Part shown: one piece after another, positions 1 through 8,552 of the stretch
How the letters are laid out: the number at the start of each line of letters is the position of its first letter
Position numbering within the stretch: position 1 is the stretch's first letter
Source: CAVZAB01 sp963773155
GTDB taxonomy: Bacteria; Pseudomonadota; Alphaproteobacteria; Rhizobiales; Beijerinckiaceae
Direction: 5' to 3'
NCBI GenBank assembly: GCA_963773155.1
Contig: CAVZAB010000011.1
Span: 16,436-80,435, forward strand
DNA length: 64,000 bases
Translations under genes and position numbers: made by a program
Notes under the pieces: model-generated
Told to the model about the DNA's origin: nothing
Databases searched by the model: none
What the model saw: the letters and a program-made list of their open reading frames with translations, nothing else

Positions 1-1
1 C

Positions 2-2089
2 CATTTGCCGGAAAACCTGGCCGATATAGCGATCGACGACCTCGTCATTCTCGGCGAAGGGGCGAAACTCGAGCTGACCGGCCATATCGGTACCCTTCCC
101 GATGGCACAAGCGGTGCCCAGGCCCACGCCTCAGCCGGTCCGATGAGCGCCCGCAGTCTTCTCGCCCTGTGGCCGCCGAACCTGTCGCCGGAATTGCGCA
201 ACCGGATCAGCGACCAATTGGTACGCGCCAAGATCGAGCGGATCGATCTTGCCCTCGACCTCAGCGAACAGGACATTCGCGACCTTGCCGAGAGACGCGG
301 CCACCCCGGCAGTGGCGTCAGCATCAATCTCGACCTCACCGATGTCGCCTTCAACATCGATTCGAAACGGGCGATGATCACGTCGCCGGCGATGAGCCTA
401 AATGCGACCAGCGAAGATGCCAATTTGATCATCCCGAGCGCGAGCCTCGGCGAGGCCGGCGCCAAGGTGCCGACGCTGAGCAATTGGCGGCTGAGCCTGT
501 CGGATCTGGCGAGCGATGATCCGCAACTGCAGATGAATTTTCGCCTGCAAGGTCCGACCGGCGCGCTGGCCGGCCTGCTGCAGCGGACGGGCCTGGCGCT
601 CGGAGAGGCGAGCGGCGTGCTCGACGCCGATGTCGGGGCCAAGCTGCCGCTCGCCGATGCCGATGCAAGGCTCCTCGATTATCTCGCAGCGAAAGGAAAG
701 CTGAGCGACTTTGCCCTGACCGATCTTGGCAATGGCATAGGCCTCGACAAGGCGGATTTGCAATTCGAACTCGCCCAAGGGAAAGTGTCGATCACCGGCA
801 ATGGGCGCATGCTCGGCAGCCCGGCCAAGGTCGCGTTGACCAGCACTATTGCGAGCGGCAGCGGCGATGCCCAGGCCGCTTTCACGCTCGACGAGGCCGC
901 CCGCGCCCGGCTCGGTTTTGGATCGGCCGACATTAGCGGTCCAATCGGCGTCGAGGTGAGGGCTCGCTTGGTCAAAGCCGGCCTCGACGTCGCCAATGTC
1001 ACGCTCGATCTCGGCAAAGCGGCGATCGCTTCGCCGGTCGCCGGCCTCGGCAAATCAGCCGGAAGGCCCGGCCGCGCCAGTTTCCAGATGAAGTCAACAT
1101 CCAAGGGCACGGGTCTGGAAAACATCAGCTATTCGGCACCACCGGTGAGTTTCACCGGGCGGGCGCAACTGGCCGATGGCAGCTTGGTTTCGGCGGCGCT
1201 GCAAAAGGTCTCGCTGGCCCCCGGCGATTCCTTCGATGCGAGACTTGAGCCCGCGGGCCGCGGCTGGAAGATCAATATTTCGGGCGCAGCACTCGATGCT
1301 CGTCCGTTCCTCGCGGCGGCCCAGCGCCGCGATTCGGGCGGGCTAGAGGCTCAGATCGAAGGCCGCATCGGCCGGCTCACCGGCTATGCCGGCGAGCGCA
1401 TCCGGGACGCCAATCTGCGCCTGCAGTTTGGTCCGCGCGGTCTGCAGCAATTCGGGCTCGACGGGGCGATCGGTTCCGGCCGGATTACTGCAAATCTCGC
1501 CGGCCAATTGACCCTCGAGACTTCGGACGTCGGCGCTACGCTGCGGTTTCTCGACCTCTACCGGGCCATGCTGGGCGGCCGCGGTGGTCTGCGTGCGACG
1601 CTGGACGGCGACCGATTCCGCGGCGAGGCCGATGTTGCCGAATTCACCCTTTCCGGCGACCCGTTGCTCAGCAAGAGCGCCGAAATCATCCGGCAATCCG
1701 GTAAGGTTCCGCAGGGCGAGCGGGCCAAGGCCGACCAGCGCTTCGACAAACTGAAACTGGAGTTTTCCGGCAATGGTTCGAAAATCGACATCAGCAACGC
1801 CGTGCTCAAAGGCGCCGATGTCGGCATTACATTCGATGGCTGGATCGACCTGTCGTCCGAGCGGATGAGCCTCGCCGGCACCTATGTGCCCGCCTTCGGT
1901 CTCAATGCCATGCTGACCAGCATCCCCATCGTCGGCACTTTGCTGGGCGGTGGCCAGGCTGGCCTTCTCGGGGTTACCTTTCGGCTTGACGGGCCGCTCC
2001 GCGAGCCCAAAGTCAGTGTCAACCCGCTTTCAGCGCTTGCACCGGGTATTTTCCGGCAAATCTTCGGCTATGAACCGCGCCGCGGCTAA
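2..2089 (+). CDS. AsmA-like / DUF3971 envelope protein, C-terminal part
   Basis: The reading frame is open from the first bases of the window, so the gene starts upstream and only about 695 C-terminal residues are seen. The protein is a long run of beta-rich, weakly repetitive segments (LDLTDVAFNID, KVSITGNGRMLGSPAKV) and ends in the AsmA_2-type tail GLLGVTFRLDGPLREPKVSV followed by NPLSALAPGIFRQIF, which is characteristic of alphaproteobacterial DUF3971/AsmA-like proteins. Family members (AsmA, TamB, YhdP) are inner-membrane-anchored periplasmic proteins linked to outer-membrane biogenesis and lipid transport. The N-terminal membrane anchor would lie outside the window. The stop is TAA at 2087-2089. 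Family assignment is firm; the exact role is unknown. Confidence 0.8.
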   Translation, partial: HLPENLADIAIDDLVILGEGAKLELTGHIGTLPDGTSGAQAHASAGPMSARSLLALWPPNLSPELRNRISDQLVRAKIERIDLALDLSEQDIRDLAERRGHPGSGVSINLDLTDVAFNIDSKRAMITSPAMSLNATSEDANLIIPSASLGEAGAKVPTLSNWRLSLSDLASDDPQLQMNFRLQGPTGALAGLLQRTGLALGEASGVLDADVGAKLPLADADARLLDYLAAKGKLSDFALTDLGNGIGLDKADLQFELAQGKVSITGNGRMLGSPAKVALTSTIASGSGDAQAAFTLDEAARARLGFGSADISGPIGVEVRARLVKAGLDVANVTLDLGKAAIASPVAGLGKSAGRPGRASFQMKSTSKGTGLENISYSAPPVSFTGRAQLADGSLVSAALQKVSLAPGDSFDARLEPAGRGWKINISGAALDARPFLAAAQRRDSGGLEAQIEGRIGRLTGYAGERIRDANLRLQFGPRGLQQFGLDGAIGSGRITANLAGQLTLETSDVGATLRFLDLYRAMLGGRGGLRATLDGDRFRGEADVAEFTLSGDPLLSKSAEIIRQSGKVPQGERAKADQRFDKLKLEFSGNGSKIDISNAVLKGADVGITFDGWIDLSSERMSLAGTYVPAFGLNAMLTSIPIVGTLLGGGQAGLLGVTFRLDGPLREPKVSVNPLSALAPGIFRQIFGYEPRRG

Positions 2090-2135
2090 TGCCGACGCGG
2101 CGCCCGGGACCGGCGTCCCGCCCCCTGGCCTCCCG

Positions 2136-2225
2136 TCAATTGATGTGGGCAAACGAAGCCAAAGCTATGGCGACTACGAAGCCGGGAAACATGCCGAGCA
2201 GAACCTTGGTGACATGCGACAACAT
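2136..2225 (-). CDS. putative 29-residue single-span membrane protein
   Basis: This short frame sits in an otherwise gene-free stretch between the AsmA-like gene and the next secreted protein. It starts with ATG at 2225 preceded by a good Shine-Dalgarno (GGAGAG, five bases upstream) and reads MLSHVTKVLLGMFPGFVVAI plus nine more residues, ALASFAHIN. The composition is one hydrophobic helix with a basic residue near the N terminus, as in known bacterial micro-membrane proteins. No function can be assigned. The ribosome binding site and the helix are seen in the sequence; that it is translated is inference. Confidence 0.4.
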   Translation of the reverse strand: MLSHVTKVLLGMFPGFVVAIALASFAHIN

Positions 2226-2478
2226 TGCTCTCTCCAAAATCCGATTCCCCGATTCCCTGTCTAAGGTCATAGCGCATCGCGGTTGCCTCGCGGAGCCCGA
2301 AGCGGCATCGGGGCGACAATACCGGAGCAAAGTGTTTATCCTGCAACACAGATGCATTTTGGCAACAGTTAGGGCAGAATTTGCTAACCATTCCGGCAAG
2401 TCCTCGACCAAGGCAACGAAAGTGCAGCATGGCTTTGCTAAATTTCCGCCATCGGCACCAAAAATCCGAGGTTCATTC

Positions 2479-2784
2479 ATGACCAAAGCCGTTCTCTCCG
2501 CGCTCGCCATCTATGGCGCCATCTGCGGCGTCCCCGCCGTGGCGCAGGCCGCCGACTATGCCGGGACCTATGCGGCCCCCGGCACGGTGCCCGATGAATA
2601 TTGCGACTGTCCGGCCCTCGCCAATCTGCACCGGCCGTTCTACTGCAAGCACCATGTCGTCTACCTGCCGCACAATCCCGAGCAGCCCTATCTGGTGCGC
2701 GTCTATTACACGCCGGCGGTTCAGCCCTATTACAATGAACCGCGGACGGTCGAATACGTGCCCTATTTCGGGCCGCTGCACTAA
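2479..2784 (+). CDS. small secreted protein of unknown function
   Basis: The protein has 101 residues. The ATG at 2479 follows a GAGG ribosome site about eight bases upstream and gives a clear signal peptide (MTKAVLSALAIYGAICGVPA, then VAQA before the mature ADYAGTY). The mature part is rich in Tyr and Pro and has three Cys in one small cluster (YCDCPALANLHRPFYCKHH), so a disulfide or metal-binding role is possible. A longer in-frame extension to 2089 exists but lacks a signal and a ribosome site, so it was not used. I do not recognise the family. It is probably periplasmic or exported. Confidence 0.65.
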   Translation: MTKAVLSALAIYGAICGVPAVAQAADYAGTYAAPGTVPDEYCDCPALANLHRPFYCKHHVVYLPHNPEQPYLVRVYYTPAVQPYYNEPRTVEYVPYFGPLH

Positions 2785-2847
2785 TACTTACAGGGTTGAT
2801 AGCGGCCAGCGCCCGGTGCACCATGCCCGGCCGATAGCGGGGCTCGC

Positions 2848-3252
2848 ATGCATATCAAGCGCCTTCAACACGTCAGTGTAGCGGTCGATGCGTCGCGCGC
2901 GGCCGAGGCCAGGCATTTCTACGGCGAATGTCTCGGACTGAAGGAAAAGCCGCGGCCCCTCGGCCTCAAGGCGCGGGCGCTGATCTGGTATGATATCGGC
3001 GAGGGCGAGGACGAAGTGCATTTGATCCTGACCGAACCGGCGCATTTCGAAAGGCTCAGAATCGGCGATCATTTCTGTATCGAAGTCGACGATCTCGAAG
3101 CGATGCGCGAGCGCCTGCATAGCCACGCCATTGCACCGCTCCGGGCAACCATAATCGACGGGCGACCGCGCTTCTTTGTGGCCGACCCCTTTGGCAATTC
3201 AATTGAATTCGTTGAAATCACGGGGCCCTACACCCCGGTTGGCGAGCGCTAG
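2848..3252 (+). CDS. VOC (glyoxalase/bleomycin-resistance) family protein
   Basis: The protein has 134 residues, the normal size for a single-module vicinal-oxygen-chelate protein. The start is ATG MHIKRLQHVSVAVDA, with the usual HVSV first metal-side strand (His about residue 8). The C-terminal strand RFFVADPFGNSIEFVE carries the typical DPxGNxIEF motif, with Glu as the last metal ligand. Such proteins dimerise to build metal sites for glyoxalase, dioxygenase or antibiotic-binding functions; the substrate cannot be told from sequence. It lies alone between a secreted-protein gene and a convergent small gene. Confidence 0.8.
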   Translation: MHIKRLQHVSVAVDASRAAEARHFYGECLGLKEKPRPLGLKARALIWYDIGEGEDEVHLILTEPAHFERLRIGDHFCIEVDDLEAMRERLHSHAIAPLRATIIDGRPRFFVADPFGNSIEFVEITGPYTPVGER

Positions 3253-3286
3253 TATCCGGCCGGCGTCGCCGCCAGCCGGACCCGGC

Positions 3287-3674
3287 CTAATAGCAGACCC
3301 GAACCCGGCGATAACCGACGAAACCGCCGAAACGGTCGTAAAGCGGCTGGCGCTCCAGCACGCAGGCCGGATAGGCAACCGGCGGCGCATAAGCATTGGC
3401 AATGAGCGCTCCGGCGGCCAGGCCGCCGATCACGCCGACCGCTGCCGGACCGGCCCAGCCTGAGCCCCAGCCCCAGCCCCAGCGTGCCAGGGCCACCCCA
3501 GCCCCAGCCGGGACGATAGCCCCAGCCTGGCCGAGCCCAGCCCGCGCCGCCACCAAATCCCGGGCGAAAGCCCGGCGCCCAGCCCGCCGCCGCAACCGGC
3601 GTCGCCGAAAGACCAGCAACGACGACAATGCCGGCCAACAAACCCGCTGTCGTCCTTCCCAAAATCTTGCGCAC
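3287..3674 (-). pseudogene. secreted Gly/Trp-rich small protein, frame broken
   Basis: Two overlapping frames join into one sensible protein. The 5' frame starts at GTG 3674 behind GGAGAGAG and encodes a signal peptide (MRKILGRTTAGLLAGIVVVA) and a PGWGYRPGWGWGG repeat. After about 3487 the sense continues in another frame as RWGWGWGSGWAGPAAVGVIG and ends in QPLYDRFGGFVGYRRVRVCY. That last box closely matches the C terminus of the intact gene at 13063-13377 (QPIYDRWGYFVGYRPVRVCY), which shows the intended frame. The break falls in a low-complexity GGGGCT repeat, where slippage or an assembly indel is likely. Function is unknown; it is probably an exported glycine-zipper-like protein. Confidence 0.6.
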
Positions 3675-4046
3675 GTTCGCTCTCTCCGTTTGCGAGGGTG
3701 GTTTTCACCCCCTTGCTAGCAGCCTAATTAGGGTTTCGGCGCTGAACCGGCCATGAATGGAAAATGACCGAAACATGGCGAAATCGACGCGCCCGCGACG
3801 GGCGGGGCCGCTGTACCCGATCGAGGCCCCGTTTGGCCTGCAATCGCCAAAAATTCTCGATATTGGCATCGCTCTCCCTTTACCACGGCAATGAAATGGC
3901 CAGGAAGGCTGTCGAATTCTTGATTTCGGACCCCGCAAACGGCAACGAATGGAAAGGCTTTGGCCTCTAGCGTTCCCTCACAGCAGCGGCGAACCCATCA
4001 GGACGGGACCGCTGGTGCCGGCCGCCGGCCGGCACGGAGGGGAGCC
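3675..4046. other. intergenic, no gene seen
   Basis: This divergent spacer lies between the Gly/Trp-rich gene (minus) and the HlyD-type gene (plus). It should hold both promoters. I see no convincing coding frame, hairpin or recognisable operator in it. Confidence 0.4.
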
Positions 4047-5492
4047 ATGTCGCAGGGACGACGATCCGAACAAAAGCTCGAACGCGTGACGCGACTGGAG
4101 CAGCAAAGGCAGGCGGCCAAACCCGCGCCCTCGCAGCACCCGGCCGATCTCGACGCGGCCGGCCGGCTCGCCCATCTCGCCCAAGTGTTCAAGCGCTCGC
4201 CCGTCGAAAGCCCGGTGCCGGCAACGCTGCCCACGCCTTCCCCGCTGCCCGCCAAGGAGCCTTCCCCTGCCCCGCTTACCGCGCCAGCCCCCGCTTCCAA
4301 TCTGTGGAGTCGGCTGATCAAGACCGGGATCGGGCTGGCGATCATTCTAACCGTCGGCTATGCACCATTGCAGCGATTGTTCCAAACCTCGAGCGTCGAG
4401 GCGGTGGTCAATGCCCGCACCATCACGCTGCGCGCCCCGATCGACGGCGAGGTCAAGGCGCCGCGCGACCATTTTGCTTTTGGCGCCACCCTCGCCCCTG
4501 GCGAAGAGCTCTTCAGCATCGTCAACCGCCGCGCCGATCGCACCCGTCTCGATGATCTGCGCCGGCAGCTTGCAACGCTCGAAGAAGACCGCCCGTTGCT
4601 TGCCGAACGGTTGAAGACCCGCCAGGCCTTGTTTGGAGACCTCTCCGGCCAGACCCGGCTATTTCTTGCCGGTCGCATCGCACAGCTCGAGGCCCGCGCC
4701 AACGAATTGCGCAGCATGATTGAATTGACCACTGCTCAGGAGGTCGAGGCCAAGGCGACACTCGCAAGGATTGTCGAATTGGCACGAACCAAAGTCGAGT
4801 CACCGGCCGCCTTGGAGCGCGCCAAGCGCGATTACAATGTCGCGACCCAGGCCCTGGCCGGCGCCGAGAGCCGGCTCGAGGCCAATAATGTTGAGCTCGA
4901 CGCGGCACGCCGTGGCACTTTCATCGGCGACAGCTACAACGATCGCCCGCGCTCTTCGCAGCGCGCCGATGAATTGCAGCAGGAAATCGCCGAACTGGAA
5001 TGGACGCTGCGCACCCATGACGAACGCATCAGCCGCCTTACCGCCGACGTTGCGGAAGAAGCGAACCGGTTCGCCGATCTTTCCGCCGTCACGGTCGCCG
5101 CGCCAACACGCGGCAGCGTCTGGGAGGTCATGACGGCACCCGGCGAGGAAGTCCGCAAGGGCCAGGACCTCCTGCGCGTGCTCGATTGCAGCGGGGCAGT
5201 CGTCACCGCAGTAGTCAGCGAGACCGTCTATAACCGACTGCGGGTCGGCTCACCGGCGACGTTCCGATTCCGCGACGGCGGCAAGGATCTGCCGGGTTCG
5301 GTTGTCCGCCTGACCGGCGTTGCCGCCTCGCCCGCAAACCTGGCCATCCAACCCGCCGCCCTAATCAAGGAAAGCTACCACGTCACAGTCAACGTGCCCG
5401 AGCTTGCCGGCGAACCGGGTTGTGCGGTCGGCCGCACCGGCCGGGTCATCTTCGACCAAGCGCCGAAGGGCGCCGCTGACCAAACACCATGA
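4047..5492 (+). CDS. HlyD-type membrane fusion protein of a glycan synthase locus (BgsB-like)
   Basis: I chose ATG 4047 (MSQGRRSEQKLERV) because a strong GGAGGGGAG lies just upstream; longer in-frame starts lack one. The protein has 481 residues: a cytoplasmic Pro/Ala-rich region to about residue 88, one membrane span (about 90-108), then a biotinyl-lipoyl-like barrel half (ITLRAPIDGEVKAPRDHFAF), a long coiled coil (about 165-330), and the returning barrel half (VTVAAPTRGSVWEVMTAPGE). This is the periplasmic-adaptor layout of HlyD and Alg44-type proteins. It overlaps the synthase gene by four bases (ATGA), so the pair is translationally coupled. The gene order matches bgsB-bgsA of Sinorhizobium, which makes a mixed-linkage beta-glucan; that identity is inference. 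Confidence 0.75.
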   Translation: MSQGRRSEQKLERVTRLEQQRQAAKPAPSQHPADLDAAGRLAHLAQVFKRSPVESPVPATLPTPSPLPAKEPSPAPLTAPAPASNLWSRLIKTGIGLAIILTVGYAPLQRLFQTSSVEAVVNARTITLRAPIDGEVKAPRDHFAFGATLAPGEELFSIVNRRADRTRLDDLRRQLATLEEDRPLLAERLKTRQALFGDLSGQTRLFLAGRIAQLEARANELRSMIELTTAQEVEAKATLARIVELARTKVESPAALERAKRDYNVATQALAGAESRLEANNVELDAARRGTFIGDSYNDRPRSSQRADELQQEIAELEWTLRTHDERISRLTADVAEEANRFADLSAVTVAAPTRGSVWEVMTAPGEEVRKGQDLLRVLDCSGAVVTAVVSETVYNRLRVGSPATFRFRDGGKDLPGSVVRLTGVAASPANLAIQPAALIKESYHVTVNVPELAGEPGCAVGRTGRVIFDQAPKGAADQTP

Positions 5493-7456
5493 GCCCGATC
5501 GCCGCCGTCATCGGCCAGGCAAGCTGGCCGGCCGTGCTGGCGGCCGGAAGCTGCCTTGCCATATTGCCGTGGCTGCGCCGTGAGGATCTTGTCACCCGGG
5601 TTGTGATCAGCGGCCTCGTCGGGCTCTTGATGTGGCGCTACATTCTGTGGCGCTGGACCTCGACTTTGCCGGAACCGGGTCTCACCGCCGATTTCATCAT
5701 CGGGCTCTTGTTCGCCGCCAACGAAACACTGGCCCTCGCGTCGACTTCGGTTTCACTCGTCTTCCTCACACGCACCCGCAATCGAAGCCATGATGTCGAT
5801 GTGGCGCTTGCGAAACTTGCCACGCCATCGCAATTGCCGCTCGTCGACGTTTTCATCTGTACCTATAATGAGGAAGCCGCCATTCTCGAGCGCACGATCG
5901 TCGGCGCCTTGGCGATGGCCTATCCGAATTTCCGGGTTTGGGTGCTCGACGACAGTCGAAGGGCTTGGCTCAGGGAGCTTTGTGCGGTGCATGGCTGCCG
6001 CTACCTCACCCGCGTCGACAATGCGCATGCCAAGGCCGGCAACATCAACCACGCCTTGCGCCATGTCGCCAGCCTCCCCGACCCGCCGCAATTCGTCTCG
6101 ATTCTGGATGCCGATTTCGTCCCGTTCCCGAATTTCCTGATGCGCGCCATGATGCTGTTTCAGGAATCCGACGTCGGGGTCGTTCAAACGCCGCAGCATT
6201 TCGTCAATCCCGATCCGATTCAATCCAATCTCGGCATTGCCCAGGTCTGGCCCGATGAGCAGCGGTATTTCTTCGATGTCGTCATGGCCTCGAAAGACGC
6301 CTGGGGGGTTGCCTTTTGCTGCGGAACTTCATCGCTGATCCGACTCGAACCGCTGCTTAGGATCGGCGGCTTTCCGACCGACTCGGTCACCGAGGATTAT
6401 CTTCTGACGCTGCGCCTGCAGGAGATCGGCTATCGCACCGTCTATCTCAACGAGAAGCTGACGCTCGGCCTGGCGCCCGAGGGCCTCAGCGAATATATCA
6501 CCCAGCGCGCGCGCTGGTGTCTCGGCTTCGTCCAGATCTGCATGGGAGCAAGCGGGCCATTCCGGCTCGGCAATCACCTTCGCCTGATCGATCGCTTCGT
6601 GCTCGTCGAAACCTTCCTCTACTGGTCGGCGGCGCATGCTTTCCGTCTGTTCGGCATTATTGTGCCGATCCTCTATCTCATGTTCGGAGTCGAGGCGGTG
6701 CATGCGGACTTCACCGACACGCTATTGCATTTCGTGCCCTATTTCGTCTTCCAGATCATCGTCATGGCGTGGCTTACCAATTGGCGGATCCTGCCGATCA
6801 TGGCCGACGTCAGCCAATTGCTTGCGGCAACCCAGATTGTCCGTGCAGTCGTGCAGGGTCTGATCAGGCCGAAGGGACAAAAGTTCAAGGTCACGCCGAA
6901 AGGCGGCGACCGCAGCAAGAAATTCGTGCAATGGCCGATGATGCGGGTCTTCGGAAATTTTGCGCTATTCACCGCCGGTTCGATCATCCTCGCCTTTCTC
7001 GTCGATCAGGACCGGCAATTGCAGGAATCAAGCGCCTTTGCCCTTTTCTGGGGCTGGTACAATCTGATCGTGCTGACCCTCGCCTGCATCGTATGCATCG
7101 AGCAGCCGCGCCAGCGCAAGGCCGACCGCTTCGCACTCGACGATGTCGCCAGGGTGACGATCGGTACGCAGACCTACGAGTATATCCTGCGCGACATTTC
7201 GATCAGCGGCGTGTCGCTGTGGGGCAGCCTGCCACATATGCCGCAGGGAACGGTCCAGCTCGAACTCGCCGGCCATCGCTTCGAGACAAGCCTTGCGAGA
7301 GTCGGCGAGCGCGACTTCGCGCTGGCGATAGCCGATTCGATTTTCGCGCGCGCGGCGATGATCCGCTACATATATTCCGGACGGTTCTCCGCTTCGATCA
7401 GCACGGTCAATGCGAGGCAGGTTGCGGCAAGCGTCGTCGGCCGTATTTTTCGCTGA
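5489..7456 (+). CDS. GT2 cellulose-synthase-like glycan synthase with C-terminal PilZ domain (BgsA-like)
   Basis: The protein has 655 residues. After N-terminal membrane spans comes a processive GT2 domain with all signature residues: TYNEE and LDDS, the DAD nucleotide-sugar/metal motif (about 207-209), TED (about 301) and QRARW (about 339). More membrane spans follow (about 365-545). The C terminus carries a complete PilZ c-di-GMP box, RKADR (about 543) and DISISG (about 569), before a beta-barrel. This predicts a membrane glucan synthase that polymerises and extrudes polymer when c-di-GMP is high. No BcsB, BcsZ or BcsC gene is present, and the only partner is the HlyD-type protein upstream. 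That fits a mixed-linkage glucan or an undescribed polymer better than classical cellulose. Confidence 0.85.
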   Translation: MSPIAAVIGQASWPAVLAAGSCLAILPWLRREDLVTRVVISGLVGLLMWRYILWRWTSTLPEPGLTADFIIGLLFAANETLALASTSVSLVFLTRTRNRSHDVDVALAKLATPSQLPLVDVFICTYNEEAAILERTIVGALAMAYPNFRVWVLDDSRRAWLRELCAVHGCRYLTRVDNAHAKAGNINHALRHVASLPDPPQFVSILDADFVPFPNFLMRAMMLFQESDVGVVQTPQHFVNPDPIQSNLGIAQVWPDEQRYFFDVVMASKDAWGVAFCCGTSSLIRLEPLLRIGGFPTDSVTEDYLLTLRLQEIGYRTVYLNEKLTLGLAPEGLSEYITQRARWCLGFVQICMGASGPFRLGNHLRLIDRFVLVETFLYWSAAHAFRLFGIIVPILYLMFGVEAVHADFTDTLLHFVPYFVFQIIVMAWLTNWRILPIMADVSQLLAATQIVRAVVQGLIRPKGQKFKVTPKGGDRSKKFVQWPMMRVFGNFALFTAGSIILAFLVDQDRQLQESSAFALFWGWYNLIVLTLACIVCIEQPRQRKADRFALDDVARVTIGTQTYEYILRDISISGVSLWGSLPHMPQGTVQLELAGHRFETSLARVGERDFALAIADSIFARAAMIRYIYSGRFSASISTVNARQVAASVVGRIFR

Positions 7457-7471
7457 ACGCGCGGCGCCTTT

Positions 7472-8365
7472 CTAGCCGGTTTGCAAGCGGCCTTTCGCGG
7501 CCGGGGCTAGCCATAGACGCTCGAAAACGGGCGAGAATTCGCGGAGCGCCGAGCCGGCAAGCTGCAGCCATTGGGCGCCGTCGATCCCCCAGTTGCGTCG
7601 TTCGTAGAACAGCCGGGCATTGTTCGGCAATTGCGAAAAGTCATAGGCTGGGGCCAGCCTGAAACGCTCGACATCGGTGCGAAAATGCTGGAGGCCGAGC
7701 CTCTGGCTCGCGAAAGCGGCAAACATTCGGCGCTTGAGCCGATGCTGCAATTCGCTGAGCCAGTTTTCAAGGACCAAGCGATCCGGGCGCGGCTCGAAAT
7801 CTTGCCGGATCAGTTCGTCCTGACCCAGCCGATAAAGCGGCATTTCGACGATCGGCACGCGACATTTTCGATCCCGCTCGTAGAGCCCGGCCGCCATGTG
7901 CACGGCAAAACACGTCGCATCGTGATCGGGGTGGCCGCCCTCGAAGGCATGGGTGATGACCCGGTCGATGCCAAGATCGCCGAACAGACGAAACAGCCTG
8001 CGGGCGAGAACGATCAGGTTGAAGGCCGCTTCCTGGTCGGGAATATCGAAATACCAGAGCTGATCGGGAGCAATGCCAACTAGGGCAAGCGCGGCCTCCA
8101 ACTCGGCCCGCCGCGCCAGCGCATAGGTCTGGGGGTTGGTAAAGCCCTTGGGCAACCAGAAGTCCGGGTTTTGCGGCGCGCCATTGGTGACCTGCACGAT
8201 CTTGACCGCGGCGAGTCGGGCTAGTGCCGCCCCGCAACCGATCGTCTCGTCGTCGGGATGGGCAACGACGATGAGCACGCGCGAGGCGTCGATCGGCGGC
8301 GCGCCGGGCCGCAAGCCATCGAGACCATATTCGCCCGCCAAAGGCCTACTCATCTGGACTGCCAT
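7472..8365 (-). CDS. PIG-L family N-acetyl sugar deacetylase
   Basis: The protein has 297 residues. It has the zinc-site motif AHPDDETIGCG near residue 34-44 and the second metal-side box EGGHPDHDA around residue 145, both diagnostic for the PIG-L/LmbE family. These enzymes remove acetyl groups from N-acetylglucosaminyl conjugates. The C-terminal half (FEPRPDRLVLENWLSELQHR) is less conserved. It is convergent with the glycan synthase with only a 15-base gap and may act on the same polysaccharide, though that is inference. A second start (MSRPLAGEY) lies five codons in; no strong ribosome site decides between them. Confidence 0.8.
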   Translation of the reverse strand: MAVQMSRPLAGEYGLDGLRPGAPPIDASRVLIVVAHPDDETIGCGAALARLAAVKIVQVTNGAPQNPDFWLPKGFTNPQTYALARRAELEAALALVGIAPDQLWYFDIPDQEAAFNLIVLARRLFRLFGDLGIDRVITHAFEGGHPDHDATCFAVHMAAGLYERDRKCRVPIVEMPLYRLGQDELIRQDFEPRPDRLVLENWLSELQHRLKRRMFAAFASQRLGLQHFRTDVERFRLAPAYDFSQLPNNARLFYERRNWGIDGAQWLQLAGSALREFSPVFERLWLAPAAKGRLQTG

Positions 8366-8552
8366 CGCCCGTGCTCAACGCCGACCCGGACCATTGTTCG
8401 GTCAGCCAGAAACTAACGCCCGGTCGATTAATTTTGCGTTCTGCCAATGGGCGCGCCCTTCGGCCTCGCCTTGCCGCTCCCTTGCTTCGTCATGGCCACG
8501 GCCGGCGAGCCCTGTTACATTCACTCAGTCGCCATGCCCCTAGGTCGACAAT

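Noticed and set aside
6517..7662. 381-residue plus-strand frame
   Set aside because: It is a shadow of the synthase gene, rich in Arg with no family sense, and runs into the convergent PIG-L gene.
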